A stretch of 64,000 nt of DNA from Eikenella longinqua (GTDB lineage Bacteria; Pseudomonadota; Gammaproteobacteria; Burkholderiales; Neisseriaceae). Below the pieces are notes generated by a model that did no database searches, had not been told where the DNA came from, and worked only from the letters and a program-made list of their open reading frames with translations. This document shows positions 53,026 through 61,495 of the stretch, piece by piece; positions within the stretch are counted from its first letter, which is position 1; every line of letters begins with the position of its first letter. The stretch covers positions 155 to 64,154 of the forward strand of contig NZ_LXSL01000022.1 in assembly GCF_001648355.1 (NCBI RefSeq), in the 5' to 3' direction. The translations under genes were made by a program, and so were the position numbers.

Positions 53026-53930
53026 GATACGGCTACCTGAAGCAGCATCTGCTCCAAAAGCTGGGTGATGGACTGCGGTTGCAGGGTTTGCAGGCGGTGT
53101 CCGGCCACGGCCACCCACACGGCTTTGATGTCTTCCGGCAGCACATAATCGCGCCCGGCTAGAAATGCCCAGGCTTTGGCGGCTTTCACCACGGCTAGGC
53201 CGGCGCGCGGGCTCAGGCCGTTTACAAACAGGCCGGGCTGGCGCGTGGCCTGCACCAGGCGGTACACATAATCAGCGGCTTGCTGCGAACATTGCACCTG
53301 CATGGCTTCGGCCTGCCATTGCAGCAGGATTTCGGCGTTGCACACGGCTTTGAGCGCGGGCAGCAGGCGGCGGCGGTCGCCTTGGGCATAAAGCTGGCGT
53401 TCGGCTTCGGCGGAGGGGTAGCCCAGCGAGAGGCGCATCATGAATCGGTCGAGCTGCGATTCGGGCAGCGGGAAAGTGCCGAGCTGCTCCACCGGGTTTT
53501 GCGTGGCGATCACGAAGAAGGGTTTGGGCAGGCGGTAGGTTTTGCCGTCTACGGATACCTGTTTTTCTTCCATGGCTTCGAGCAGGGCAGACTGCATTTT
53601 GGGCGAGGCGCGGTTGATTTCGTCGGCTAGCAGGAAGTGGTGGAAAATGGGGCCGGGGTGGAATTTGAACTGGCCGTCGGCGGGCTGGAACACGTTCACG
53701 CCCAGGAGGTCGGCGGGCAGCATGTCGTTGGTGAATTGCACGCGGCGGTAGCCCAGGCCGAGCACCACGGCCAGGCCGTGCGCCAGCGTGGTTTTGCCCA
53801 CGCCGGGCACGTCTTCGAGCAGCACGTGGCCGTCGGCCAGGATGCTGGCCATCAGATGCTGGAGCACGGTTTCTTTACCGAGAATCAGGGCGTTGAGTTG
53901 GGTGAAGACGTTTTGCAAGTGGGGGTTCAT
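53022..53930 (-). CDS. MoxR-family AAA+ ATPase
   Basis: 302 residues. Walker A is LEDVPGVGKTTLAHGLA, Walker B LLADEINRASPKMQSALLEAMEE, sensor 1 FVIATQNPVEQLGTFPLPES. Chaperone-like ATPase working with the overlapping DUF58 gene. A near-uptake sequence covers its last codons (LLQVAVS). Confidence 0.93.
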   Translation of the reverse strand: MNPHLQNVFTQLNALILGKETVLQHLMASILADGHVLLEDVPGVGKTTLAHGLAVVLGLGYRRVQFTNDMLPADLLGVNVFQPADGQFKFHPGPIFHHFLLADEINRASPKMQSALLEAMEEKQVSVDGKTYRLPKPFFVIATQNPVEQLGTFPLPESQLDRFMMRLSLGYPSAEAERQLYAQGDRRRLLPALKAVCNAEILLQWQAEAMQVQCSQQAADYVYRLVQATRQPGLFVNGLSPRAGLAVVKAAKAWAFLAGRDYVLPEDIKAVWVAVAGHRLQTLQPQSITQLLEQMLLQVAVS

Positions 53931-54045
53931 ATTGTGTTTAATCCTGATATTGTGCGAATGGGGCTACCTGAAAAAGGCTACCTGAAAAATAGGGAATAGG
54001 CGTGAAGAAGCCCTGTTAAATCAACAGGGCTAATTTTCAGGTAGC

Positions 54046-54417
54046 CTAATCTTGCACCGGCTCTTCGGCAGCGGCTTGTTCGATCAGCTGGGAAATGCTC
54101 ATGCCGCGCTCGAGCGACTGGTCGTATTTGAAGTGCAGCTCGGGGGTTTTGAAGAGCTTGATGCGGCGGGAAAGCTCGCTGCGCAGGTGGCCTTTGGCGT
54201 GTTCCAGCGCTTCGGCGGTAATATCGCGGGTGGCGTCGTCGAGCACGGTGTAATACACGGTGGCGTGGCTGTAGTCGCGGGTGAGCTCGACTTCGTTGAT
54301 GGTGATGAAGCCGGCGCGCGGGTCTTTGAGGCCGGTGCGCACGAGCTCGGCCAGCTCGCGCATGATTTGTTCGCGTACGCGGTCTTGGCGGGCGTAGCCG
54401 CGGTGGGATTTGGCCAT
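54046..54417 (-). CDS. rbfA: 30S ribosome-binding factor A
   Basis: Late 30S maturation factor. Starting at MAKSHRGYARQDRVREQIMR (54417), 123 residues, with the KH-like segment KDPRAGFITINEVELTRDYS and ATVYYTVLDD. Last gene downstream of the rimP-nusA-infB operon, with one unknown gene between. The frame extends to 54471 but this start gives the conserved N-terminus. Confidence 0.92.
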   Translation of the reverse strand: MAKSHRGYARQDRVREQIMRELAELVRTGLKDPRAGFITINEVELTRDYSHATVYYTVLDDATRDITAEALEHAKGHLRSELSRRIKLFKTPELHFKYDQSLERGMSISQLIEQAAAEEPVQD

Positions 54418-54436
54418 GGGGTTCCTCTCTGGCGGG

Positions 54437-54769
54437 TTATTTGAGCTCGCTGGTGCGGTCGAGCAGGGCATCCATCAGGGTGTCGTATTGTTTTTTACGG
54501 TGCTGGATGCGCAGTTGGTCGAATTCTCCCAGCTGCCCTTCGAAGGTGTGGGTTTTGAAATAGGGCTTCAGGTCGAAGGCCTTTTCCAGAAAACGGATAA
54601 CGTTGAGCTCGTTTTCCCGGTCGACGGGGCGTAGGGGAAAGCGCCCGGTGAGCACGAAGTTGTCGGGCATCACGGCGGTGACCACGAGGAGCGGCTTGGC
54701 GTTTTCGCGCCGGCGGATTTCGAGCAGCAGGCTGTAGGTTTCGAAGGTATAGGTTTGTTTGTCGTTCAT
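54437..54769 (-). CDS. Conserved-looking protein of unknown function
   Basis: 110 residues, mixed alpha/beta composition: MNDKQTYTFETYSLLLEIRR, then LLVVTAVMPDNFVLTGRFPL and many charged residues. No cysteine, signal or membrane helix. It lies 19 bp before rbfA on the same strand and ends with a short Lys; a role near translation is suggested only by position. Not recognised. Confidence 0.65.
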   Translation of the reverse strand: MNDKQTYTFETYSLLLEIRRRENAKPLLVVTAVMPDNFVLTGRFPLRPVDRENELNVIRFLEKAFDLKPYFKTHTFEGQLGEFDQLRIQHRKKQYDTLMDALLDRTSELK

Positions 54770-55060
54770 CTTCGCATACTCAAATGGGTGGGCAGCGGTT
54801 TGGATTGGGGGGAAACGGTGGTGTTTGCCGATTATACGGCATAGGCGGCATGATACGACAAGCGCCGCCGGCTTGGTAGGGGGTGGCTGCCGTGAGCCGT
54901 TTTAATCTGCCGGCATGCGGGGCGGCATGGCGGATGAATTTGCCGGTTTTCTGTTTTTATTGGCATTTTCTGCCAGAAATATCCAGCAGGGAATGGCCGA
55001 GTATGTGGAAGGAGGCTACCTGAAACGGGTTCGGGCAGCCTCCGGTTCGCTGGTGTGGCG
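54770..55060. other. Spacer between infB and the rbfA pair
   Basis: Contains the infB terminator hairpin and, further down, a likely promoter region for the two-gene unit (54437-54769 and rbfA). No coding region seen. Confidence 0.5.
55011..55043 (-). terminator. Terminator of infB built on an uptake sequence
   Basis: GGAGGCTACCTGAAA and the partial complement GGGCAGCCTCC pair (stem GGAGGCT..AGCCTCC). Only one arm is a true eikDUS. Confidence 0.6.
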
Positions 55061-57832
55061 CTACAGGGTGCGGGCCACTTCCACCACGTCGAAGGCTTCC
55101 AGCAGGTCGCCTTCCTGGATGTCGTTGTAATTTTTCAGCATCAGGCCGCATTCGAAGCCCATGCGCACTTCTTTCACATCGTCTTTGAAGCGTTTGAGCG
55201 ATTCCAGCTCGCCGGTGTGGATAACCACATGGTCGCGGATGAGGCGCACGCGGCTGTCGCGCTTGATTACGCCGTCGGTTACCATACAACCGGCAATGTT
55301 GCCCACTTTGGAGATGTTGATCACCTGGCGGATTTCCACGGTGCCGGTTTGCTGCTCTTTCTGCTCGGGGGCGAGCATGCCGCTCATGGCTGCTTTCACA
55401 TCGTCGATGGCATCGTAGATGATGTTGTAGTAGCGGATTTCGATGTCTTCGTTTTCGGCCAGCTTGCGGGCGGAGCCGTCGGCGCGCACGTTGAAGCCGA
55501 TGATGAAGGCGCCGGAGGCGATGGCGAGGTTCACGTCGCTTTCGGTGATGCCGCCCACGCCGCTGTGCAGCACTTCCACTTTCACTTCGTCGTTGGACAG
55601 CTTTTTGAGGCTACCTGAAAGTGCTTCGTAGGAGCCTTGTACGTCGGCTTTGATGATCACGGCCAAATTCTGCGCGGCCTGGCCTTCGCCGGCGTTGGCA
55701 AACAGGTTTTCCAGCTTGGCGGCCTGCTGTTTGGCCAAACGCACGTCGCGGTATTTGCCTTGGCGGAACAGGGCGATTTCGCGCGCCTTTTTCTCGTCGG
55801 CCAGCACCATGGCGTCTTCGCCGGCATTGGGCACGTCGGAGAGGCCGAGGATTTCCACCGGAATGGAGGGGCCGGCTTCCTGCACCTGCTTGCCGTTTTC
55901 GTCTACCATGGCGCGGACTTTGCCAAACGCCGTGCCGGCCAGCAGCATATCGCCTTTTTTCAGCGTGCCGCTCTGCACCAGCAGGGTGGCCACGGCGCCG
56001 CGGCCTTTGTCCAAACGGGCTTCCACAATGATGCCTTTGGCTGGCGCTTCCACCGGCGCTTTCAGCTCCAGCACTTCGGCTTCCAGCAGCACGGCTTCCA
56101 GCAGTGCGTCGATATTGGTGCCTTTTTTGGCGGAAACGTCGATAAACTGCACATTGCCGCCCCAGCTGTCGGGGATCACGTCGTGCGAAGTCAGCTCTTG
56201 GCGGATACGCTCGGGATTGGCCGCTTCCTTATCGATTTTGTTCACGGCCACCACCATCGGCACGCCGGCCGCTTTGGCATGGGCGATGGCTTCGATGGTT
56301 TGCGGCATCACGCCGTCGTCGGCGGCCACCACCAGAATCACGATGTCGGTGGCCTGCGCGCCGCGGGCACGCATCGCGGTAAACGCTTCGTGGCCGGGGG
56401 TGTCGAGGAAGGTGATCACGCCGCGCGGGGTCTGCACGTGGTAGGCACCGATGTGTTGGGTGATGCCGCCGGCCTCGCCCTGCACCACTTTGGCGCGGCG
56501 GATGTAGTCGAGCAGCGAAGTTTTACCGTGGTCCACGTGGCCCATCACGGTTACCACCGGCGGGCGCGGCAGAGCCTCGGCCTGAACGGCGGTTTCGCTG
56601 TCGTCCAAGAAGGCTTCGGGGTCGTCTGCGGCGGCCGGTTTGCCGATATGGCCCATTTCTTCCACCACAATCAACGCGGTTTCTTGGTCGAGTGATTGGT
56701 TGATGGTTACCATCATGCCCATCTTCATCAGGGCTTTCACCACTTCCACGCCCTTCACCGCCATTTTGTGCGCCAAATCGGCCACGGTAATGGTTTCGGG
56801 CACCAGCACTTCGTGCACCACGGGCTCGGTGGGCGCTTGGAAGGCGTGTTGGTTCGGCTCCAGCTTGAGCTGTTTCTTGCCTTTTTTGCCGCCGCGTACG
56901 CGGTCGTCATCGCTGCGGCCGCCGCGTTCCTTGCCTTTGCCTTTGGTTGAACGGCCGCGCGGCATATCGTCGTCGCGCTGTTGGTGGCGGTCGCCTTTTT
57001 TCGGTCGACCGTTGCCGCTCGGGGCGGAGGTAGACAGCGGGGCTTTCTCGCTTGGTGCGGCGCTGCGCGGGGCAGACTGCTGCTCTTTGGCGATTTTGGC
57101 TTCTTGCTGTGCCTGCAGTTTGGCGGCTTCGCGGCGTGCCTGGCGTTCCTGTTTTTCTTTCAACAGGGCTTGCTGGTGTGCACGCAGGGCTTCGGCACGG
57201 CGGGCTTCTTCGTCGCGCACAGCCTGTTCGGCGGCGCTCACCACTTCCACCGGCTGCGGCGGCGGCTCGGCGGCTTTTTCTTTCTTCGGCTTGCGGCTGC
57301 GTTTCGGTTTGGCTGCCGGGGCTTCGGCCGGTGTGGCTACCTCGGCGGCCGGTGCAGCGTCGGCTTGGGCAGCAACAGGCGTTTCAACGGCCGGGGCTTC
57401 CGCAGCAAGCGTTTCGGCAGCTTCTGAGGCTACCTGAAAATTCTGTTCTTCCGCAGCGGGGGCGGCGGTGGGCGCTTCCACGGTGGCGGGCGCGGCTACC
57501 GCCGGCTCGGCTGCGGCTTGCGGCGCGGTTTCGGCGGCCGCTTTGCTTTCGGCCACGGCTTCAATCGGCGGTACGGCCACGCGGCGGCGGCGGCGGGTTT
57601 CCACCTGCACGCCGGCCACGGTGCTGCGTTCGGTGCGGGTGCGGCTCACGCTGATGGAGAGCGTGCCGCTGTCGTTTTGCTTGCGCAGGTGCGCCAGCAG
57701 GGCTTGTTTGTCTGCCGGGCTGATGCTGTCGGCGCCGCTGCTTTTTTCCACGCCGGCGGCTTTGAGCTGCTCCAGCAGGGTGGGCACGGATTTTTTCAGT
57801 TCGGCGGCGAATTGCTGTACGGTGTTACTCAT
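55061..57832 (-). CDS. infB: Translation initiation factor IF-2
   Basis: GTPase that places initiator tRNA on the 30S subunit. 923 residues: N-terminal IF2-N domain (MSNTVQQFAAELKKSVPTLL), a long Ala/Glu/Pro- and Lys/Arg-rich linker (about 90-330), second IF2-N (ITVADLAHKMAVKGVEVVKA), G domain with GHVDHGKTSLLD, DTPGHEAF and NKID (from about 425), and C-terminal domains to LEAFDVVEVARTL. eikDUS occur twice in the gene, encoding NFQVASEA (57430) and LSGSLKKLS (55611). Downstream of nusA by 15 bp. Confidence 0.98.
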   Translation of the reverse strand: MSNTVQQFAAELKKSVPTLLEQLKAAGVEKSSGADSISPADKQALLAHLRKQNDSGTLSISVSRTRTERSTVAGVQVETRRRRRVAVPPIEAVAESKAAAETAPQAAAEPAVAAPATVEAPTAAPAAEEQNFQVASEAAETLAAEAPAVETPVAAQADAAPAAEVATPAEAPAAKPKRSRKPKKEKAAEPPPQPVEVVSAAEQAVRDEEARRAEALRAHQQALLKEKQERQARREAAKLQAQQEAKIAKEQQSAPRSAAPSEKAPLSTSAPSGNGRPKKGDRHQQRDDDMPRGRSTKGKGKERGGRSDDDRVRGGKKGKKQLKLEPNQHAFQAPTEPVVHEVLVPETITVADLAHKMAVKGVEVVKALMKMGMMVTINQSLDQETALIVVEEMGHIGKPAAADDPEAFLDDSETAVQAEALPRPPVVTVMGHVDHGKTSLLDYIRRAKVVQGEAGGITQHIGAYHVQTPRGVITFLDTPGHEAFTAMRARGAQATDIVILVVAADDGVMPQTIEAIAHAKAAGVPMVVAVNKIDKEAANPERIRQELTSHDVIPDSWGGNVQFIDVSAKKGTNIDALLEAVLLEAEVLELKAPVEAPAKGIIVEARLDKGRGAVATLLVQSGTLKKGDMLLAGTAFGKVRAMVDENGKQVQEAGPSIPVEILGLSDVPNAGEDAMVLADEKKAREIALFRQGKYRDVRLAKQQAAKLENLFANAGEGQAAQNLAVIIKADVQGSYEALSGSLKKLSNDEVKVEVLHSGVGGITESDVNLAIASGAFIIGFNVRADGSARKLAENEDIEIRYYNIIYDAIDDVKAAMSGMLAPEQKEQQTGTVEIRQVINISKVGNIAGCMVTDGVIKRDSRVRLIRDHVVIHTGELESLKRFKDDVKEVRMGFECGLMLKNYNDIQEGDLLEAFDVVEVARTL

Positions 57833-57847
57833 AAATCTCCAGCCTCC

Positions 57848-59344
57848 TTATTCTTGTGTTTCGGCAAACCAGTGTTCGCGTGCGGCCAAAATAACGGTTT
57901 TGGCTTCCTCTTCGCTCACGCCGGTGATTTCGATCAGTTCGTCGGTGGAAAGCTCGGCCAGCCCGTCGAGGGTGGTGATGCCGGCCTGCGCCAAATCGCG
58001 CAGCATGTCTTGGTCGATGCCGTTGAGGGTTTTCAGCGCTTCTTCCACTTCGTCGAGTTTTTCTTCCGACATGATGGCCAGGGTGAGGATGGCGTCGCGG
58101 GCGCGGTTGCGCAGGGTTTCCACGGTGGCTTCGTCGAAGCCGATTTCCACCAGCTCGGCAGCGGGCACATAGGCCACTTCTTCCAGTGCGGCAAAGCCTT
58201 CTTCAATCAGCAGGTCGGCAGTTTGCTCGTCTACATTCAGGTGCTGCGTGAAGAGGCTGCGGATTTGCGCGTCTTCGGCTTCGTTGCGCTCTTCGGCTTC
58301 TTGGATGGTCATGATGTTGAGCTGCCAGCCAGTGAGGTCGGCGGCGAGGCGCACGTTTTGGCCGCCGCGGCCGATGGCGGGCGCGAGCTGGTCTTCGGCC
58401 ACGATGACATCAACCGAATGGTTGTCTTCGTCAATCAAAATGCGGCTGACTTCGGCGGGGGAGAGCGCGTTGATCACAAACTGCGCGGTTTCCGGCGACC
58501 ACAGCACCACGTCCACACGTTCGCCGGCTAGCTCGTTTGATACAGCGTTCACGCGCGAACCGCGCACGCCGATACAAGTGCCCTGCGGGTCGATGCGCGC
58601 ATCGTTGGATTTTACGGCGATTTTGGCGCGCTGGCCGGGATCGCGGGCAGCTTCCTTGATTTCCAACAGGCCGTCTTCGATTTCCGGCACTTCCTGCTCG
58701 AACAGTTTCACCAGGAATTCGCGCGAAGTTCGGCTGAGGATGACTTGTTTGCGGCCGCTGTTGCCTTGTTCGTCCACGCGCAGGAAGAGGGCGCGGATGC
58801 GGTCGCCGCTGCGGAAGTTTTCGCGCGGGATGCATTGGTCGCGCGGGATGAGCGCGTCCAGGCGGCCGATTTCCACGATAATGCCGTGGCGCTCGACGCG
58901 TTTTACGGTGCCCATCACCACGTCTTCGCGGCGGGCGAGGAATTCTTGCAGGATTTGCTCGCGCTCGGCATCGCGGATGCGTTGCAGGATGATTTGTTTG
59001 GCGGTTTGCGCGGCTTGGCGGCCGAAGGCTACGTTTTCCAGCTCTTCTTCGTAATATTCGCCGATTTGCAGCGGGGAATCGGGGAATTCTTCTTGGATTT
59101 CCTCGATGGTTTTCTGCGTGTCAGGGTAGGTGTAGTCTTCGTCGGCCACAATCAGCCAGCGGCGGAAGGTGTGGTATTCGCCGGTGTCGCGGTCGATGCT
59201 CACGCGCACGTCCATGTGTTCGCGGTCGGCCTTTTTCTTGGCGGCCACCGACAGGGCGAATTCCAGGGCTTCGAATACAACTTCGGAATCAACGTTTTTT
59301 TCGCTGGCCAGCGCTTCGGCCAATTGCAACATCTCGCGGCTCAT
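57848..59344 (-). CDS. nusA: Transcription termination/antitermination factor NusA
   Basis: RNA polymerase-associated factor with S1 and two KH domains. The start MSREMLQLAEALASEKNVDS at 59344 gives 498 residues; a further ATG 21 bases upstream is less likely. S1 segment VVMGTVKRVERHGIIVEIGR, KH1 CIGVRGSRVNAVSNELAGER, KH2 APAIGRGGQNVRLAADLTGW; acidic C-terminal repeats bind the polymerase alpha domain. Between rimP and infB in the conserved operon. Confidence 0.97.
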   Translation of the reverse strand: MSREMLQLAEALASEKNVDSEVVFEALEFALSVAAKKKADREHMDVRVSIDRDTGEYHTFRRWLIVADEDYTYPDTQKTIEEIQEEFPDSPLQIGEYYEEELENVAFGRQAAQTAKQIILQRIRDAEREQILQEFLARREDVVMGTVKRVERHGIIVEIGRLDALIPRDQCIPRENFRSGDRIRALFLRVDEQGNSGRKQVILSRTSREFLVKLFEQEVPEIEDGLLEIKEAARDPGQRAKIAVKSNDARIDPQGTCIGVRGSRVNAVSNELAGERVDVVLWSPETAQFVINALSPAEVSRILIDEDNHSVDVIVAEDQLAPAIGRGGQNVRLAADLTGWQLNIMTIQEAEERNEAEDAQIRSLFTQHLNVDEQTADLLIEEGFAALEEVAYVPAAELVEIGFDEATVETLRNRARDAILTLAIMSEEKLDEVEEALKTLNGIDQDMLRDLAQAGITTLDGLAELSTDELIEITGVSEEEAKTVILAAREHWFAETQE

Positions 59345-59382
59345 GGGAATGAACTCTCCACTCAATCAATCAATTAGGAAAA

Positions 59383-59808
59383 TCAAAATTCGGGCTTCAG
59401 GCGCGCCCGCTCGATATTGGATAATTCGATGGCAACGGTTTTGCCGTCGAAGGATAGGGTTAGCACATCGTTGCCGAAGGCTTCGATGCGGCCGATAAAG
59501 TTTTTCTGCCCTTCAATCGGCAGCCGGGTTTTCAGCTTGATGAGGCTACCTGAAAAACGGGTGAAGTCGGCAGCCTTTTTCAGCGGGCGGTCGAGGCCGG
59601 GGCTGGAAATTTCCAGCCGTTTGTAGTCTACGTCTTCCACCATGAAAACGCGGCTCAAGTGGTTGCTGACGGTGGCGCAGTCTTCCACGGTGATGCCGCC
59701 GGGCTGGTCGATGAATACGCGCAAATCGCCCTGCGGGGTGAGCTCGAAATCCACCAGCTCGTAGCCCAGGCCGGGCAGGGTTTTGTCTAAAATGGTTTGA
59801 ATATCCAT
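59383..59808 (-). CDS. rimP: Ribosome maturation factor RimP
   Basis: 30S maturation factor, 141 residues, with the family segments LPGLGYELVDFELTPQG, LRVFIDQPGGITVEDC and YKRLEISSPGLDRPL. An eikDUS encodes RFSGSLIKLK in the linker between domains (59545). First gene of the rimP-nusA-infB operon. Confidence 0.95.
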   Translation of the reverse strand: MDIQTILDKTLPGLGYELVDFELTPQGDLRVFIDQPGGITVEDCATVSNHLSRVFMVEDVDYKRLEISSPGLDRPLKKAADFTRFSGSLIKLKTRLPIEGQKNFIGRIEAFGNDVLTLSFDGKTVAIELSNIERARLKPEF

Positions 59809-59828
59809 GGTTGCCTAGTTTGGAAAAC

Positions 59829-59852
59829 AAAAAAATGGCCTCGGGGCCATTT
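59829..59852 (-). terminator. Terminator-like hairpin in the leader of the rimP-nusA-infB operon
   Basis: Read on the minus strand: AAATGGCC, CCGA loop, GGCCATTT then TTTTT, 20 bases before the rimP start. It is not a DUS hairpin. It may be an attenuator controlled by NusA, or the terminator of an upstream transcript. Confidence 0.6.
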
Positions 59853-60041
59853 CTCATTTATCTCGTATAAATAACTGAAAAACGGCGCGATTCTAAACCA
59901 TATTCTGCGGCTTGGCAACTTTGCGTGCGCGAGGCGGGGCAAGCGGGCGCGCGGGCTGTGAGAATCGCGCAACAGAAGCGCCTGTTTGGGTAAGGCGTGG
60001 GGCGGGCGGATGTTTTTCAGGTAGCCTGTTGCGGGTTCGCG

Positions 60042-60488
60042 CTACCAGGCAATGTAAAACATGGCTTTGGCCAGAAACACGATGAGCAGCATCTGCGTGA
60101 GCACGGCGCGGTGGATGTATTTGGAAAAGCTCACCGTCATCGTGCCGCGCCGCATGCGGACAACGGCGGCGATGAAGTGGCAGAGGATGCTGAAGGCGAG
60201 CAGGATTTTCAGCGAAAGCTGAATGAAAAACGAATTGGCAAACGGGTTGTGCAGGATTTGCAGGTAGCGGTGCATCATCACCAGGCCGGAAGCAAACAGC
60301 AGGCCGACCACCCACGGCATCACTTGCACCGCCCGCGCCGACAGCGCCCGCTCCACTTCGCGCCGCGCCTCGCGCCCCACGCGCTTGGTGTGCATAACCG
60401 ACAAAACCAGCGACTCAAACAGCACGCCGCCCACGAAAGCGATGGCGCAGAATAAGTGAACAATATGTGCGGCGGAATAAACAGACAT
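60042..60488 (-). CDS. CopD-like four-helix membrane protein
   Basis: 148 residues with four membrane helices: IVHLFCAIAFVGGVLFESLVL, VMPWVVGLLFASGLVMM, FIQLSLKILLAFSILCHFIA, and MLLIVFLAKAMFYIAW. Conserved His residues in helices 1 and 3, and the pattern H..H...G..L, recall the CopD/YhaI family proposed for copper or haem handling. Function not established. An uptake sequence lies 20 bases past the stop. Confidence 0.65.
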   Translation of the reverse strand: MSVYSAAHIVHLFCAIAFVGGVLFESLVLSVMHTKRVGREARREVERALSARAVQVMPWVVGLLFASGLVMMHRYLQILHNPFANSFFIQLSLKILLAFSILCHFIAAVVRMRRGTMTVSFSKYIHRAVLTQMLLIVFLAKAMFYIAW

Positions 60489-60594
60489 TTACCTGCCTTT
60501 TAATGCAATCACAGAAAAGTGCGATACTCTCACAGGCAGGTAGGGCGGTCAAACGCCGCTGTGCCTTTTTATACTGATACAGAAAGGGTATATC

Positions 60595-60801
60595 ATGAAA
60601 AAATCTACTGTTAGCTCCATTTGCGCCATGATGTTGCTGGCTGCTTCTTTGAGCGCTTGCAACGGTATGACCACCAGACAGCGTAATATTGCCGTGGGCG
60701 CGGCCGTGGGCGGCGTGGCCGGCAACGTGATCGGCGGCGACACCGGCTCTACCTTGGGCGGCGCTGCATTGGGCGGTTTGGTGGGCAGCCAGATTCGCTA
60801 A
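60595..60801 (+). CDS. Small glycine-zipper lipoprotein
   Basis: 68 residues: lipoprotein signal (MLLAASLSACNG; lipid-modified Cys22) followed by a Gly-zipper domain (AVGAAVGGVAGNVIGGD, ALGGLVGSQ) typical of SlyB/OsmB-type outer-membrane lipoproteins. Good ribosome binding site (AGAAAGGG). Function unknown; stress-related expression is usual for relatives. Confidence 0.85.
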   Translation: MKKSTVSSICAMMLLAASLSACNGMTTRQRNIAVGAAVGGVAGNVIGGDTGSTLGGAALGGLVGSQIR

Positions 60802-60819
60802 ACCGGATTTTAATGATGC

Positions 60820-60848
60820 GGGCGGGAGTGTGGAATGCACTCCCGCCC
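60820..60848. terminator. Bidirectional non-DUS terminator hairpin
   Basis: GGGCGGGAGTG and CACTCCCGCCC form a perfect 11-bp stem with a 7-base loop between the lipoprotein gene and the convergent RNase P RNA. Confidence 0.7.
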
Positions 60849-60882
60849 GTTGTGTATGCGGAGAAGCCGAGCGGCTTCGTGG

Positions 60883-61247
60883 GGTGTACCGCAGCGGGCC
60901 GGTAAGCCGGGTTCTGTCGTTGGACAGTCATTCCTCTAGGCCGTTTGTTGCCAAGCGGCTCAAGCAACCTACCCGAATGCTCGGCGAGCAGCTTCACTGC
61001 ATTCTGTTTGGTCTTGCTGCGGATGGGGTTTGGCCTGCTACGGTCTGTTGCCAGCCGCACGGTGCGCTCTTACCGCACCATTTCACCCTTACCTGTGCTG
61101 CGTTGCCGCAGCCATCGGCGGTTATGCTTTCTGTTCCACTTTCCGTCGCCTCGCGGCGCCCGGCCGTTAGCCGGCATCCTGCTCTGTGCAGCCCGGACTT
61201 TCCTCCCCGCCCGAGGGCGCGGCGACTGTCTGGCCTGCTGCGGTACG
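60883..61247 (-). ncRNA. rnpB: RNase P RNA (class A)
   Basis: Catalytic RNA that removes tRNA 5' leaders. Read on the minus strand, the 5' end GTACCGCAGC pairs with GCTGCGGTAC at the 3' end (P1). Conserved cores are plain: CAGACAGTCGCCGC, GGGGAGGAAAGTCCGGGCT, CAGAGCAGGATGCCGGCTAAC and near the 3' end GACAGAACCCGGCTTA. Ends are estimated from the P1 stem (within about 5 bases). Confidence 0.95.
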
Positions 61248-61495
61248 GGCGGGATTATAACGGATTGGGCGGGAAAGGCTACCTGAAAATGCAGGGGTGG
61301 GGTTTTGCGGGTTCGGCGGTTTTTCAGGTAGCATGTTGCATGGATGGGCTGGCTGAAAAATATTGATTGCAGTGGGAAAACGGGTGGGCGGTTGTTGGGG
61401 CAGGTTGTGGCTTGGTTTGAGGCTACCTGAAAAAAGGCTACCTGAATTTGCTTAACGGAAACGGGATGCTTTGTTTTTTAGGTAGCCTTTTGTGC

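Noticed and set aside
60830..61366. Open frame across the RNase P RNA gene
   Set aside because: The conserved RNA cores and P1 pairing explain the sequence; the frame is on the opposite strand to rnpB and not protein-like.
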